In this document: positions 22,599 to 32,982 of the stretch, piece by piece
How the letters are laid out: the number at the start of each line of letters is the position of its first letter
Position numbering within the stretch: the first letter of the stretch is position 1
Origin: an uncultured Pelagibacteraceae bacterium
GTDB taxonomy: Bacteria > Pseudomonadota > Alphaproteobacteria > Pelagibacterales > Pelagibacteraceae
Reading direction: 5' to 3'
Assembly (NCBI GenBank): GCA_902608305.1
Contig: CACLNK010000003.1
Span: forward strand, 1 to 52,173
DNA: 52,173 nucleotides
Made by a program: the position numbers and the translations under genes
Notes under the pieces: model-generated
What the model was told of the DNA's origin: nothing
The model's database searches: none
Seen by the model: only the letters and a program-made list of their open reading frames with translations

Positions 22599-23494
22599 GC
22601 TGCTTTTTTTTTTCTAACAAGAGTTTGATAGCCTTCGGATAAATCTATAATTGTTTTACAAACCTTAAATTTAAAATCTGCAATACAAGATACTGGAGTA
22701 ACTTCAGCAGCTGTGCCTGTCAAAAAACATCCAACAAATTTTGACAACTCTTCTGGGGATATTTTTCTTTCATAAACTTTAATATTTTTGGATTTTGCAA
22801 TTTCAATAATTGCACGTCTAGTAATGCCATCTAAAAATGAGTCTGGAATTGGTGTGTGTAAATTTCCATCTTTATCTTTAAAAAAGATGTTAGCTCCTGT
22901 TGCTTCCGCTACATTACCTTCGTGATCTAACATTAAAGAATCTGCATACCCTTGTTGTTCTGCTTCATGTTTAGATAATGTACAAATCATATAAAGACCT
23001 GAAGCTTTTGTATCCCAAGGAATTGTATTAGGAGCTGGTCTTCTCCATTTAGAAATATTTAATTTAATTCCCTCAGTTTTTAATTTTGGATCAAAATAAG
23101 AACCCCATTCCCAAGTTGCTATTGCCACATGTATTTTTGTTTGCTGAGCAGAAATTGCCATCATTTCGCTTCCTCTCCAAGCAAAAGGTCTAACATATCC
23201 ATTTTGAACATTTTGTATTGAAACAATTTTTTTAGTAGCTTTATTAATTTCATCTTTTGAATAAGGAATTTTAATGCCCATTCTTTTTGCCGAATGATAA
23301 AGTCTTTCTGTATGTTCTTCTAATTTGAATATCTCTCCTTCATAAACTCTCAATCCTTCAAATACGAAACTGCCATAATGCAATCCATGACTCAGAACAT
23401 GAAGCTTCACATCTTGCCAATCTACAAGATCATTGTTGTACCAAATTTTACCTTCTCTTTTATCGTAGGGAATCATTAGATTTATTTTCTTCAA
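22595..23494 (-). CDS. ilvE: Branched-chain amino acid aminotransferase
   Basis: LHYGSFVFEGLRVYEG, EATGANIFFKDKDG, GTAAEVTPV. Confidence 0.93.
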   Translation of the reverse strand: MKKINLMIPYDKREGKIWYNNDLVDWQDVKLHVLSHGLHYGSFVFEGLRVYEGEIFKLEEHTERLYHSAKRMGIKIPYSKDEINKATKKIVSIQNVQNGYVRPFAWRGSEMMAISAQQTKIHVAIATWEWGSYFDPKLKTEGIKLNISKWRRPAPNTIPWDTKASGLYMICTLSKHEAEQQGYADSLMLDHEGNVAEATGANIFFKDKDGNLHTPIPDSFLDGITRRAIIEIAKSKNIKVYERKISPEELSKFVGCFLTGTAAEVTPVSCIADFKFKVCKTIIDLSEGYQTLVRKKKAA

Positions 23495-23537
23495 AAATTA
23501 TCTTTGTATATATAATATGTCAATATAACTTACCAAT

Positions 23538-23981
23538 ATGCGTGAACTTTTATATTTAAAAGATGAACAGATAAAAGAATTTATAGAAAAACTCTTTATG
23601 GCCTATCGAGAGTCTTTTTCTGATACTAAACAAACACTAAATAAACACTCTTTAGGTTTAGCCCACCACAAAGTAATTCATCTTGTATCCATGTATAATG
23701 GTATTACTATTTCGGATTTGCTCAAAAAATTAAAAATTACAAAACAAAGCTTAAATAGAGTCTTGAAAGATTTGATCAAAACTAAGTCTATTTTTTTTAA
23801 AAAAGACAAGAAAGATAGTCGATTAAAACATATTTATCTTAGTGAAACAGGGCTTAAATTGTTTAATGAAATATTTTTTATTCAAAAAAAGAGAATTTAT
23901 AAAGCGCTACTTAATTCAAGCTCTAAAGAAGTATTGTATTTTAATAATGTAATAAAAAAAATAATTAATGGAAAAATTTAA
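23538..23981 (+). CDS. MarR-family transcriptional regulator
   Basis: ISDLLKKLKITKQSLNRVLKDLIKTKSIFFKKDKKDSRLKHIYLSETG winged helix. Confidence 0.85.
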   Translation: MRELLYLKDEQIKEFIEKLFMAYRESFSDTKQTLNKHSLGLAHHKVIHLVSMYNGITISDLLKKLKITKQSLNRVLKDLIKTKSIFFKKDKKDSRLKHIYLSETGLKLFNEIFFIQKKRIYKALLNSSSKEVLYFNNVIKKIINGKI

Positions 23982-24645
23982 AGCCCACATATTAATTGTA
24001 GATGATGATGACAGAATTAGAGAATTGGTTAAACAATACCTTAATGAAAATGATTATCTTGTAACAACTGCAAATAGTGCAGAAGATGCGAAAGAGAAAG
24101 TAAATATTATAAAATTTGATATAATTATTCTTGACATTATGATGCCTGGACAAAGTGGTTTAGATTTTACTAATGAAAATAAAAAAAAAATTAACACTCC
24201 AATTATTTTGCTTACTGCCAAAGGTGAGTCAAGCGACAGAATTGAGGGTTTAGAAATTGGTGCTGATGATTATTTGGCAAAACCCTTTGAACCTAAAGAA
24301 TTAGTTTTAAGAATTAAAAACATATTAGACAAGACTAAAGTTAAGAGCCAAAAAAGAGTAGTAAATTTTAGCAATATAAATATCGACCTAAATAAATCAT
24401 TAATTATTAAAAATAATCGAGAATTTAAAATTAACAATACAGAAAAAATAATACTTGAAAAAATGATAAATTCACCTGGAGAAACATTTACTAGAGAAGA
24501 AATAGGAAAACTAATTAATTTAGATAAAGAACGATCTATAGATGTAATTATAACTAGATTAAGAAAAAAAATTGAAGTTGATCCAAAAAATCCAAAATTT
24601 TTACAAACTATAAGAGGTACTGGCTATGTTTTATGGATTGAATAA
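23968..24645 (+). CDS. OmpR-family response regulator
   Basis: ILIVDDDDRIRELVKQYL, DIIILDIMMPGQSGLDF, GADDYLAKPFEPKELVLRI, C-terminal winged helix IDVIITRLRKKIE..IRGTGYVL. Confidence 0.95.
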   Translation: MEKFKAHILIVDDDDRIRELVKQYLNENDYLVTTANSAEDAKEKVNIIKFDIIILDIMMPGQSGLDFTNENKKKINTPIILLTAKGESSDRIEGLEIGADDYLAKPFEPKELVLRIKNILDKTKVKSQKRVVNFSNINIDLNKSLIIKNNREFKINNTEKIILEKMINSPGETFTREEIGKLINLDKERSIDVIITRLRKKIEVDPKNPKFLQTIRGTGYVLWIE

Positions 24646-25939
24646 ATTTATTAAAAAACTTCTACCAAAACAATTATTCTACAGAGCCCTACTGATCGTT
24701 GCAATACCTATAATTATTTTGCAACTTACTATTTCTATCGTTTTTTTTGATAGTCTATGGATTAAAACAAACAAGGGTATGACGCGAGCATTGATAGGGG
24801 AAATTAAAACCTTTATCAATGCGTATGAAAAAGAAGAATATAATAAAGATTCATTAATTATTCTTTTTCAAGAACATTTAGATTTCAATGTAAAATTTGA
24901 ACCTTATAAAATTTTACCTAAAGAAGATCTGGAAAGATGGTTCAGCCCAATAGATAGAAATCTCAGAAGAGAATTAAAATCTAAAATTTCAAATTATTGG
25001 TTTGATACAACTTCGTATAAAAATTTAATAGATTTAAAAATTAAATATGGTGATGGATATTTTCAGTTTTATATTCCAAAGGAAAGAGTCACAAGTAGCT
25101 CTGCAAGGTTGTTTGCTTTTTGGATTACTTTACCTGCGTTCTTGTTAATTACAATTGCAATTATTTTTTTAAAAAATCAAACCCGTCCAATAATTAATTT
25201 AGCTAGAGCCTCAGAAAAGTTTGGTAGAGGTGAAGATATTGAAGAATTCAGACCTTCTGGAGCCTTAGAGATCAGGCAAGCTGGATTTGAATTTGAAAAA
25301 ATGAGAAAAAGAATAATACGGCACTTAAATCAAAGATCTGAAATGCTATCTGGTATAAGTCATGACTTGAGAACACCTCTAACAAGAATAAAACTACAAT
25401 TATCATTTATTAAAGATAAAGAAATTTCAAAAAAATTATCTGATGATGTTGGAGAAATGGAAAAAATGCTTAATGAATATTTGCAATTTTCAAGTTCACG
25501 TTCTACAGAAACAACGGAAACGTTTGATATTTCTGAACTTTTAGAAACAACTATAATGAAATATGAGAAAAAAGAAATTACCACCGATATTTCTAAAAAA
25601 GTTTTTTTAGATGGAAGAAAAAATTTAATACAAAGATGTTTTGGTAATTTAATAGACAACGCAATCAAATATAGTAAAAATGTTTACATTTCATTAAGAA
25701 AATTAAACAACAATATATTAATAACAATTGATGACGATGGACCTGGAATTCCTGAGAATGAGAGAGAAAATGTTTTTAAACCATTTTACAAAATAGATAA
25801 AAGCAGAGGTGATTCTAGGTCAAGTGTTGGGCTTGGGTTATCAATAGCATCTGATACAGTAAAATCTCATGGTGGAAATATTAAATTAGAAACTTCACCT
25901 GCTAATGGACTTAGAGTTAAGGTTATTTTGCCTTTTTAG
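24626..25939 (+). CDS. EnvZ-like sensor histidine kinase
   Basis: Two TM helices, HAMP, SGISHDLRTPLTRIKLQL H-box, NLIDNAIKYS, DDGPGIPENERENVFKPFYK, VGLGLSIASD. Confidence 0.95.
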   Translation: MFYGLNKFIKKLLPKQLFYRALLIVAIPIIILQLTISIVFFDSLWIKTNKGMTRALIGEIKTFINAYEKEEYNKDSLIILFQEHLDFNVKFEPYKILPKEDLERWFSPIDRNLRRELKSKISNYWFDTTSYKNLIDLKIKYGDGYFQFYIPKERVTSSSARLFAFWITLPAFLLITIAIIFLKNQTRPIINLARASEKFGRGEDIEEFRPSGALEIRQAGFEFEKMRKRIIRHLNQRSEMLSGISHDLRTPLTRIKLQLSFIKDKEISKKLSDDVGEMEKMLNEYLQFSSSRSTETTETFDISELLETTIMKYEKKEITTDISKKVFLDGRKNLIQRCFGNLIDNAIKYSKNVYISLRKLNNNILITIDDDGPGIPENERENVFKPFYKIDKSRGDSRSSVGLGLSIASDTVKSHGGNIKLETSPANGLRVKVILPF

Positions 25940-26162
25940 CTTTTTTCTTTTTGTTTAACTTTTCAATTTTTTGTTCAAGTTTTTCAATACGTTTAATAAT
26001 TATTTCCGTTTCTTCTTTACTCGTTAATTTCATTTTAAAAACGATTTCATCTCTTTTTGATCTTAAAATATTGACTATTTCTGAACTTAGATCTTTATAT
26101 GACACAAGACCTTGTTCAAATAATTTCGCGAGTTTATCAATTATAAATTTAGATTTTGACAT
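25923..26162 (-). CDS. UbiK/BMFP-type accessory protein
   Basis: MSKSKFIIDKLAKLFEQ.. with C-terminal coiled coil TEIIIKRIEKLEQKIEKLNKK; ORF track start at 26243 is probably too early. Confidence 0.65.
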   Translation of the reverse strand: MSKSKFIIDKLAKLFEQGLVSYKDLSSEIVNILRSKRDEIVFKMKLTSKEETEIIIKRIEKLEQKIEKLNKKKKAKKAK

Positions 26163-26207
26163 ATATTCAAATTTTAAAATAATATACTCTAAAATTATAA
26201 ATTTAAT

Positions 26208-26981
26208 ATGTTTATTAATAATTTTGACCCAGTGGCAATTCAAATTTTTTCTTTAGAAATAAGATGGTATTCTTTAGCTTATATCTTTGGAATTTTGATA
26301 GGATGGCTCTACTGCAAAAAAATACTAATTAAAGATAAAAATATATCAAAATTATTTGACGATTTAATTTCATATTTAATAATTGGAGTAATATTAGGTG
26401 GAAGATTAGGTTATGTCATATTTTACAATCTAGAATATTTTTCAAACAATCCAATTGAAATTCTAATGATTTGGCATGGTGGTATGTCATTCCATGGTGG
26501 CTTACTTGGTGTTTTAGCGGCAACTATTATTTATGCAAATAAACACAATGTAAATAAATTCATATTTTTGGATTTAATTGCCGGATCTGCCCCTATAGGT
26601 ATTTTTTTAGGAAGAATTGCAAATTTTGTTAATTCCGAACTTTATGGCAGAGAGACCAACATTTTGTGGTCCGTAATATTTACTAGAATAGACAACATTG
26701 CACGACATCCTTCGCAAATATATGAGGCACTTTTGGAAGGTGTAATTTTATTTTTTATAATGTTTTTTTTCATAAAAAAAAACTATTTACTAAAACCTGG
26801 TCTAATCTCATCTTTATTTTTGATATTTTATTCATTATTTAGATTTTTAGTTGAATTCTTCAGAGTTCCGGATGAGCAAATTGGTTTTATCTACTTAAAT
26901 TTAACAATCGGACAAATTATAAGTTTAATTTTTCTTTCTTTTGGATTTTATTTATTTTTTATAAAAAAAAATGAAAATTAG
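26208..26981 (+). CDS. lgt: Prolipoprotein diacylglyceryl transferase
   Basis: GGRLGYVIFYN, WHGGMSFHGGLLGVLAA, LGRIANFVNSELYGR, RHPSQIYEALLEG. Confidence 0.97.
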   Translation: MFINNFDPVAIQIFSLEIRWYSLAYIFGILIGWLYCKKILIKDKNISKLFDDLISYLIIGVILGGRLGYVIFYNLEYFSNNPIEILMIWHGGMSFHGGLLGVLAATIIYANKHNVNKFIFLDLIAGSAPIGIFLGRIANFVNSELYGRETNILWSVIFTRIDNIARHPSQIYEALLEGVILFFIMFFFIKKNYLLKPGLISSLFLIFYSLFRFLVEFFRVPDEQIGFIYLNLTIGQIISLIFLSFGFYLFFIKKNEN

Positions 26982-28017
26982 TAATAATAAACATATTTCT
27001 TTTGACAAATTTGTAGATATAGCGCTTTACCATAAAAAGACTGGCTATTACATGAAAAAAAATCCATTTGGAAAAGATGGAGATTTTATTACTGCTCCAA
27101 ATATTTCTATTTTATTTTCTGAAATGCTTGCAATATGGTGTATTGCTTTTTGGGAGCATCTCGGTTTCCCAAAAAGAATTAATATAATTGAATTAGGAGC
27201 TGGTAATGGGGAAATGATGTATCAAATGATTAAAGTTTTTGAAAGATTCAATAAATTTAGAGAATCTAGCAATTATTTTATTTTAGAAAAAAGTCAATTT
27301 TTAAAAAAAATTCAAAAAAAAAAACTAAATTTTCATAAAATTACTTGGCTAAATTCTATAAATAAACTGAAAAATGGACCAAATATATTTTTAGCAAATG
27401 AGTTTTTTGATTCATTGCCTGTAAAACAATTTATAAAAAAAAATAATAAATGGTATGAAAAAAGTATTAAAAAAAACAATATCAATAAATTCGAATTTGT
27501 TAATGTAATAACTAATATAAAAAATTTAGAAAAAAAAATTAAAATAAATTTAAGTAAGAATCAAAAAATTATAGAATTTTCACCATTGACATATGATTAT
27601 CTAAATATAATTTCCGAAAAAATAAATACTTTCCAGGGTGGTTTATTAATTGTTGATTATGGATATTCAAAAAAAAAAATGAGGGATAGCTTACAGTCTA
27701 TATATAAACACAATTTTAATAATGTTTTAGATAATTTTAGTAAGTCGGATATTACTTACAATCTTAATTTTTTTTTATTAAAAAAAATTGTAAAAAAACT
27801 AAATCTTAAAGTTGCCGGTCTTACTAGCCAAAGAAATTTTTTAACAAAATTAGGGATTCTAGATCGGGCTGAAATATTGGCTAAAAACTTACAGTTTTCA
27901 AAAAAAGCTGATATTTACTATAGAATAAAAAGATTAATTGATAAAAATTTTATGGGTGAATTATTTAAAGTCATGTTTGTGACAGGAAAAAATATTAAAT
28001 TTAAATTAGGATTTTAA
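26971..28017 (+). CDS. MidA/NDUFAF7 family SAM-dependent methyltransferase
   Basis: YHKKTGYYMKKNPFGKDGDFITAPNISILFSEM, NIIELGAGNGEMM, FLANEFFDSLPVKQF. Confidence 0.92.
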   Translation: MKISNNKHISFDKFVDIALYHKKTGYYMKKNPFGKDGDFITAPNISILFSEMLAIWCIAFWEHLGFPKRINIIELGAGNGEMMYQMIKVFERFNKFRESSNYFILEKSQFLKKIQKKKLNFHKITWLNSINKLKNGPNIFLANEFFDSLPVKQFIKKNNKWYEKSIKKNNINKFEFVNVITNIKNLEKKIKINLSKNQKIIEFSPLTYDYLNIISEKINTFQGGLLIVDYGYSKKKMRDSLQSIYKHNFNNVLDNFSKSDITYNLNFFLLKKIVKKLNLKVAGLTSQRNFLTKLGILDRAEILAKNLQFSKKADIYYRIKRLIDKNFMGELFKVMFVTGKNIKFKLGF

Positions 28018-28020
28018 ACT

Positions 28021-28782
28021 CTGATTAGTTCAAAAAAACTTAATAAATTTAAAAATATAAAACATGGTTTCTTTAATCGAAGTGGTGGAGAATCTTCTGG
28101 AATATACAAAAGTTTAAATTGTGGGATCGGTTCATTAGATAACAAAAAAAATGTACTAAAAAATTTAAAAATAGTTTGTAAAAAAATTGGTTGCTCACCG
28201 AAAAAATTAGTGCTTTTAAATCAGGTACATAGTAATAAATTTAGTTTAATTGATAAAAAATATAAATTTAACAAAAAAAAGTTAAAAGGGGATGCTTTAA
28301 TAACTAGTATTAATAATGTTGCTATTGGAGTCTTAACAGCTGATTGTGTGCCAATATTAATTTATGACCAAAAACTAAAAATTATCTCAGTAATACATGC
28401 TGGATGGAAAAGCACATATAAAGATATAGTTAAAAAAGTTGTAAAATTTTTTTTGAAAAATGGAAGCAAAACTAAAGATCTTTATGCTGTTGTTGGCCCC
28501 TCCATTACAGAAAAAAACTATGAAGTGCAAAAAGATTTTAAAGATAAATTCTTAAAAAAAGATAAAAAAAGTAAAAATTTTTTTAAAATAAAAAAAAATA
28601 AAACATATTTTGGCCTTAATAAATATGTTTATAATCAATTAAAAAAAAGTGGTATAAAAAACTTAGAAATAATTAATAAAGATACCTTTGATCAAAAAAA
28701 TAATTTCTTCAGCTCGAGAAGAGCCATTCGAAATAAAGAGAATGATTATGGTAGAAATATTTCAATAATTATGATTAAATAG
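28021..28782 (+). CDS. pgeF: YfiH/PgeF family (purine nucleoside phosphorylase / laccase-domain), non-canonical start
   Basis: Conserved N-terminus HGFFNRSGGESSGIYKSLNCGIGSLDNK is in frame upstream of the ORF-track GTG at 28210; LLNQVHSNKF, LTADCVPILI, VIHAGWKSTYKDIV; only CTG (28021) or ATT (28024) are available as starts. Confidence 0.85.
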   Translation: MISSKKLNKFKNIKHGFFNRSGGESSGIYKSLNCGIGSLDNKKNVLKNLKIVCKKIGCSPKKLVLLNQVHSNKFSLIDKKYKFNKKKLKGDALITSINNVAIGVLTADCVPILIYDQKLKIISVIHAGWKSTYKDIVKKVVKFFLKNGSKTKDLYAVVGPSITEKNYEVQKDFKDKFLKKDKKSKNFFKIKKNKTYFGLNKYVYNQLKKSGIKNLEIINKDTFDQKNNFFSSRRAIRNKENDYGRNISIIMIK

Positions 28783-28794
28783 GGTTCTCATAAA

Positions 28795-29727
28795 ATGAAA
28801 CTTCTAACAGGAAACAGTAATAAAAATTTAAGTAAAAAAATTTCTAAATACTTAAAATCCAAATTAATTAATTCAAGTATTAGGAAATTTGCCGACGGTG
28901 AAATTTATATAGAAATAAACGAAAATATAAGAGGCAATAGTATATTTATTATTCAATCAATATCTTCTCCAGCTAATGACAATCTTATGGAATTATTGCT
29001 ATGCATAGATGCATTAAAAAGATCTTCAGCAAAAAATATCACTGCTGTCATCCCCTATTTTGGCTATTCAAGACAAGATAGAAAAGTTGTCCCAAGAACT
29101 TCTATTTCGGCCAAATTAGTTTCGAACTTAATAACAAAAGCTGGAGCCGATAGAGTTGTAACTGTAGATTTGCACGCTGGACAAATTCAAGGTTTCTTTG
29201 ATATTCCAGTTGATAACTTATTTGCTACACCAATTTTTGCTAGACACATTAAAAAAAATTTAAAAAGGAGTAATTTTATTTGCGTTGCACCTGATGTTGG
29301 AGGAACAGAAAGAGCAAGAGCACTAGGAAAAATTTTAGACTGTGGAATAGCAATAGTTGACAAAAGAAGACCTGCCCCTGGTAAATCTCAAGTAATGAAT
29401 GTTGTTGGATACGTTAAAAATAAAACATGTATAATTGTTGATGATATTATTGATTCGGGTGGAACAATAATTAATTCGGCAAAAGCTTTAATGGAAAAAG
29501 GTGCTAAAGAAGTTCACGTCTATGTCACCCATGGAGTGTTAAGTGGAGAAGCTATTAAAAAAATTGGTGAATCAGAAATTAAAAAATTAATTGTGACGGA
29601 CACTATTGACAACCAAGATAAAATAAAAAAAGCTTCTAATATTGAAATTTTAACAATATCAAACTTAATGGGTGAAGCAATAAAGCGTATTTCTAACTCA
29701 ACTTCAGTTTCTGATTTATTTAAATAA
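28795..29727 (+). CDS. prs: Ribose-phosphate pyrophosphokinase
   Basis: FADGEIYIEINENIRG, PYFGYSRQDRK, VDLHAGQIQGFFDIPVDNL, IVDDIIDSGGTI. Confidence 0.98.
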   Translation: MKLLTGNSNKNLSKKISKYLKSKLINSSIRKFADGEIYIEINENIRGNSIFIIQSISSPANDNLMELLLCIDALKRSSAKNITAVIPYFGYSRQDRKVVPRTSISAKLVSNLITKAGADRVVTVDLHAGQIQGFFDIPVDNLFATPIFARHIKKNLKRSNFICVAPDVGGTERARALGKILDCGIAIVDKRRPAPGKSQVMNVVGYVKNKTCIIVDDIIDSGGTIINSAKALMEKGAKEVHVYVTHGVLSGEAIKKIGESEIKKLIVTDTIDNQDKIKKASNIEILTISNLMGEAIKRISNSTSVSDLFK

Positions 29728-29771
29728 TTTACTTGAGTTATTAAAAACATGTGTTACAAAGCTTTGTTTTT

Positions 29772-30536
29772 ATGAATTCAATTGATGCTACTAATAGAGC
29801 TACTAATACCAAAGGTGAGCTTAATTCTTTAAGAGTTAATGGAAATGTTCCTGCTATTATTTATGGTGGGACTGAAAAAAATCAAAAAATATCACTAAAC
29901 AAAAAAATAGTAAAAATTCTTATTGAAAAAGAAAATTTTTTATCAAATATAATTGAACTTAGTATAGATGGTAAATCTGAAAGTGTATTGCCAAGAGAAA
30001 TTACATACGATGTTCTTACGGATGAGCCAACTCATATTGATTTTTTAAGGATAGTAAAAGGTGGCAAAATTATTTTGGAAATACCTGTAAAATTTATCAA
30101 TCATGACAAATCTCCTGGTTTAAAAAGAGGCGGTGTATTAAATATTGTAAGAAGAAGAGTCGAGTTGAAATGCCCAACAGAAAATATTCCTAATGAATTA
30201 GTTGTGGATTTAGAAAATAAAGATATTGGTGAAAGTTTTAAAATTTCATCAATTAAATTACCAGATGGTGTAACGCCAACTATCCAGGGTAGAGATTTTG
30301 TTGTAGCAACTCTTGCAGCTCCAACAATAATTAAAGAACCTGAAAAACCTGCAGAAGAAACTGTTGAGGGTGCAGAAGGTGCAGAAGGTGCTGAGGGTGA
30401 AGTTAAAGCTGCAGAAGGAGAAGAAGGAGAAGTTAAAACAGCTGAAGGTGATAAAAAAGAAGATAATAAAAAAGTAGGTGATAAAAAAGTAAGTGATAAA
30501 AAAGAAGATAAAAAACCTCCCACAGAAAAAAAATAA
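29772..30536 (+). CDS. rplY: 50S ribosomal protein L25/general stress protein Ctc with low-complexity C-tail
   Basis: GELNSLRVNGNVPAIIYGG, GGVLNIVRRRVELKCPTENIP; tail EGAEGAEGAEGEVKAAEGEEGE..; between prs and pth. Confidence 0.94.
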   Translation: MNSIDATNRATNTKGELNSLRVNGNVPAIIYGGTEKNQKISLNKKIVKILIEKENFLSNIIELSIDGKSESVLPREITYDVLTDEPTHIDFLRIVKGGKIILEIPVKFINHDKSPGLKRGGVLNIVRRRVELKCPTENIPNELVVDLENKDIGESFKISSIKLPDGVTPTIQGRDFVVATLAAPTIIKEPEKPAEETVEGAEGAEGAEGEVKAAEGEEGEVKTAEGDKKEDNKKVGDKKVSDKKEDKKPPTEKK

Positions 30537-30577
30537 AATTATAGAGAGGATGTCTTCAAACTTCGATCAAAAAAAAT

Positions 30578-31138
30578 ATGCTTCTATTTGTAGGTTTAGG
30601 TAATCCAAGTCCAAACAACGAAAATAATAGACACAATATAGGTTTTAAAATAATTGATGCAATCAATAAAAAATTTAGCCTGTCTAAGCAAAAACCAAAA
30701 TTTAAAGGATTATTAACTACTGGAACAATTAGAGATAAAAAAGTTTATGCCATAAAACCATTAACATTCATGAATAACTCGGGAGTTTGTATAAGAGAAT
30801 TAATTGAATATTTTAAAATCGATGCAGAAGATATAATCGTTTTTCATGATGATGTGGATATTAATTTTGGCAAAATTAAAGCTAAATTTGGTGGCTCTAG
30901 CGCAGGACATAACGGTATAGAATCGCTAGATAAATTTATTGGCAAGGATTATTCAAGAGTAAGAATTGGAATAGGAAAACCAAATACAAAATCTAAGACT
31001 ATAGATCTCGTATTAAAAAATTTTGACGTAGAAGAACAACAAAAATTAGAAACTATAACAAATAACATAATTAATTCTTTAACAATTTTAATAGATAAAA
31101 AATTAGAATTGTTTTCCAGTACTGTAAATAATAAATAA
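30578..31138 (+). CDS. pth: Peptidyl-tRNA hydrolase
   Basis: FVGLGNPSPNNENNRHNIGF, KPLTFMNNSG, FHDDVDINFGKIKAKFGGSSAGHNG. Confidence 0.97.
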   Translation: MLLFVGLGNPSPNNENNRHNIGFKIIDAINKKFSLSKQKPKFKGLLTTGTIRDKKVYAIKPLTFMNNSGVCIRELIEYFKIDAEDIIVFHDDVDINFGKIKAKFGGSSAGHNGIESLDKFIGKDYSRVRIGIGKPNTKSKTIDLVLKNFDVEEQQKLETITNNIINSLTILIDKKLELFSSTVNNK

Positions 31139-32212
31139 ATGAGTTTCCGTTGCGGAATCGTAGGTTTGCCAAATGTTGGAAAATCCACTTTGTTCAATGC
31201 TTTAACAAACTCTAGCAAAGCACAAGCAGAAAATTTTCCTTTCTGTACCATTAGTCCTAATATAGGAGTTGTTCCAGTCCCTGATAAAAGAATAGATCAA
31301 TTAGTTAAAATATCATCTTCTAAAAAAAAAATAAATACAACTATATCTTTTGTTGATATTGCAGGTTTGGTAAAAGGTGCTTCAAAGGGAGAGGGCTTAG
31401 GAAACAAATTTCTATCCCACATAAGAGAAGTTGACGCAATTATTCACATGATTAGATGTTTTGACTCCGATGATATACAAAATGTAAACCCAGATGTTGA
31501 CCCTGTAAGAGATTTAGAAATTATTGAAACCGAAATGATGCTTGCGGATTTAGAATCTATTCAAAAAAGATTAGAAAAAAGGAAAAAAAAAAGTTTAGAA
31601 GATAATCAAGAAGAAATACTTAAAGCAGCTTTAAATTGCATAAATAAAAATGAAAACATAGATGGTCTTCATGCTAAATTTGAAAAAAAACTACTAAGCC
31701 AAATTGGCCTATTATCCGTGAAACCAAAAATTTTTGTATGTAATGTTGATGAACAAAGTATATTAAATGGTAACCAATATACTGAAAAATTTATTAAAAA
31801 ATTTGGGGAGCTTAATACTATAATTATTTCTGCTGATATTGAAAATCAAATTAATCAACTAAATAATGAAGAAAAAATTAATTATATGAAAATGATAAAT
31901 TTGAAAGCAACAGGGTTAGATATGCTTATTAATAAAGGTTATAATATTTTAGAATTAGACACTTTCTTTACATCTGGACCAGAAGAATCAAGAGCTTGGA
32001 CCATACCAAAAAATTGTACAGCTTCAAAGGCTGCAGGTATTATTCATTCTGATTTTGAAAAAGGTTTTATCAGATCAGAAACAGTATCTTTTAAAGATTT
32101 TATAAATAATCAAGGATGGGTTAATTCAAAAACTAATGGAAAAATGAGATTAGAAGGAAAAGACTATATAGTTAAAGATGGCGACATATTAAACTTTAGA
32201 TTCAATACGTGA
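31139..32212 (+). CDS. ychF: Redox-regulated ATPase/GTPase YchF
   Basis: [39 protein letters not shown]-terminal TGS domain. Confidence 0.97.
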   Translation: MSFRCGIVGLPNVGKSTLFNALTNSSKAQAENFPFCTISPNIGVVPVPDKRIDQLVKISSSKKKINTTISFVDIAGLVKGASKGEGLGNKFLSHIREVDAIIHMIRCFDSDDIQNVNPDVDPVRDLEIIETEMMLADLESIQKRLEKRKKKSLEDNQEEILKAALNCINKNENIDGLHAKFEKKLLSQIGLLSVKPKIFVCNVDEQSILNGNQYTEKFIKKFGELNTIIISADIENQINQLNNEEKINYMKMINLKATGLDMLINKGYNILELDTFFTSGPEESRAWTIPKNCTASKAAGIIHSDFEKGFIRSETVSFKDFINNQGWVNSKTNGKMRLEGKDYIVKDGDILNFRFNT

Positions 32213-32974
32213 CCATATTTTTTTCATACTGAAATAAGCTAAAATTGTTAAAATAATCAAATATAATATTGCTTTAAAACCAATTCTATGTCTTGCCTCA
32301 AGATGAGGTTCTGCAGCCCATGCAAGAAAAGTTGTTACATCTTTTGCCATTTGCTCTTCGGTTGCTTTTGTTCCATCAGTATATTCTACTAAACCTTCAG
32401 ATAGGGGATTTGGCATCATTATTTTATTTCCTATCATATAGGTATTGTAATAAACGCCATCATCTATAGTTACATCGCTAGGAGGATCATCATAACCAAC
32501 CAAAACGGAATAAATATAATCAGCTCCTCCACTTCTGGCTTTAACTAATACAGACATATCAGGAGGATAAGCTCCACCATTTAATGCTTTGGCCTCTTCA
32601 ATATTTTGATAAGGTTTAACAAATTTGTCTGAAAGTTTTGCTGATCTAGTAAACATTTCTCCATCACTATTAGGTCCATCTCTTAACTCGAAATTTGACG
32701 CAATTGCTTTGGCTTGGTCTTCTGAGAATTCGGGTCCACCTTTTTCTGCCAAATTTCTATAACTTAGAAGTTTCATCGAATGGCAAGAAGCACAAACTTC
32801 TGTGTAAACTTGATATCCTCTTTGCAATGAAGCTCTATCAAATTTACCAAATAAACCTTTAAAACTCCAATCAACTTTTAACAATTCTTTATTATTTTCT
32901 CCGGCTTCAATTTTTTGGTTACTAAAAGTGAATAAAATAAACAAGATGAAGATTGTTTTAAAAAAAAATTTCAT
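32189..32974 (-). CDS. petC: Cytochrome c1 (bc1 complex)
   Basis: Heme motif VCASCHSMKLLSYRNLA, MMPNPL, C-terminal TM anchor. Confidence 0.95.
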   Translation of the reverse strand: MKFFFKTIFILFILFTFSNQKIEAGENNKELLKVDWSFKGLFGKFDRASLQRGYQVYTEVCASCHSMKLLSYRNLAEKGGPEFSEDQAKAIASNFELRDGPNSDGEMFTRSAKLSDKFVKPYQNIEEAKALNGGAYPPDMSVLVKARSGGADYIYSVLVGYDDPPSDVTIDDGVYYNTYMIGNKIMMPNPLSEGLVEYTDGTKATEEQMAKDVTTFLAWAAEPHLEARHRIGFKAILYLIILTILAYFSMKKIWSRIESKV

Positions 32975-32982
32975 AATTTTAT

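Noticed and set aside
30101-30523. 140-aa minus ORF rich in Ser/Pro/Ala
   Set aside because: Antisense shadow of the L25 repetitive tail.
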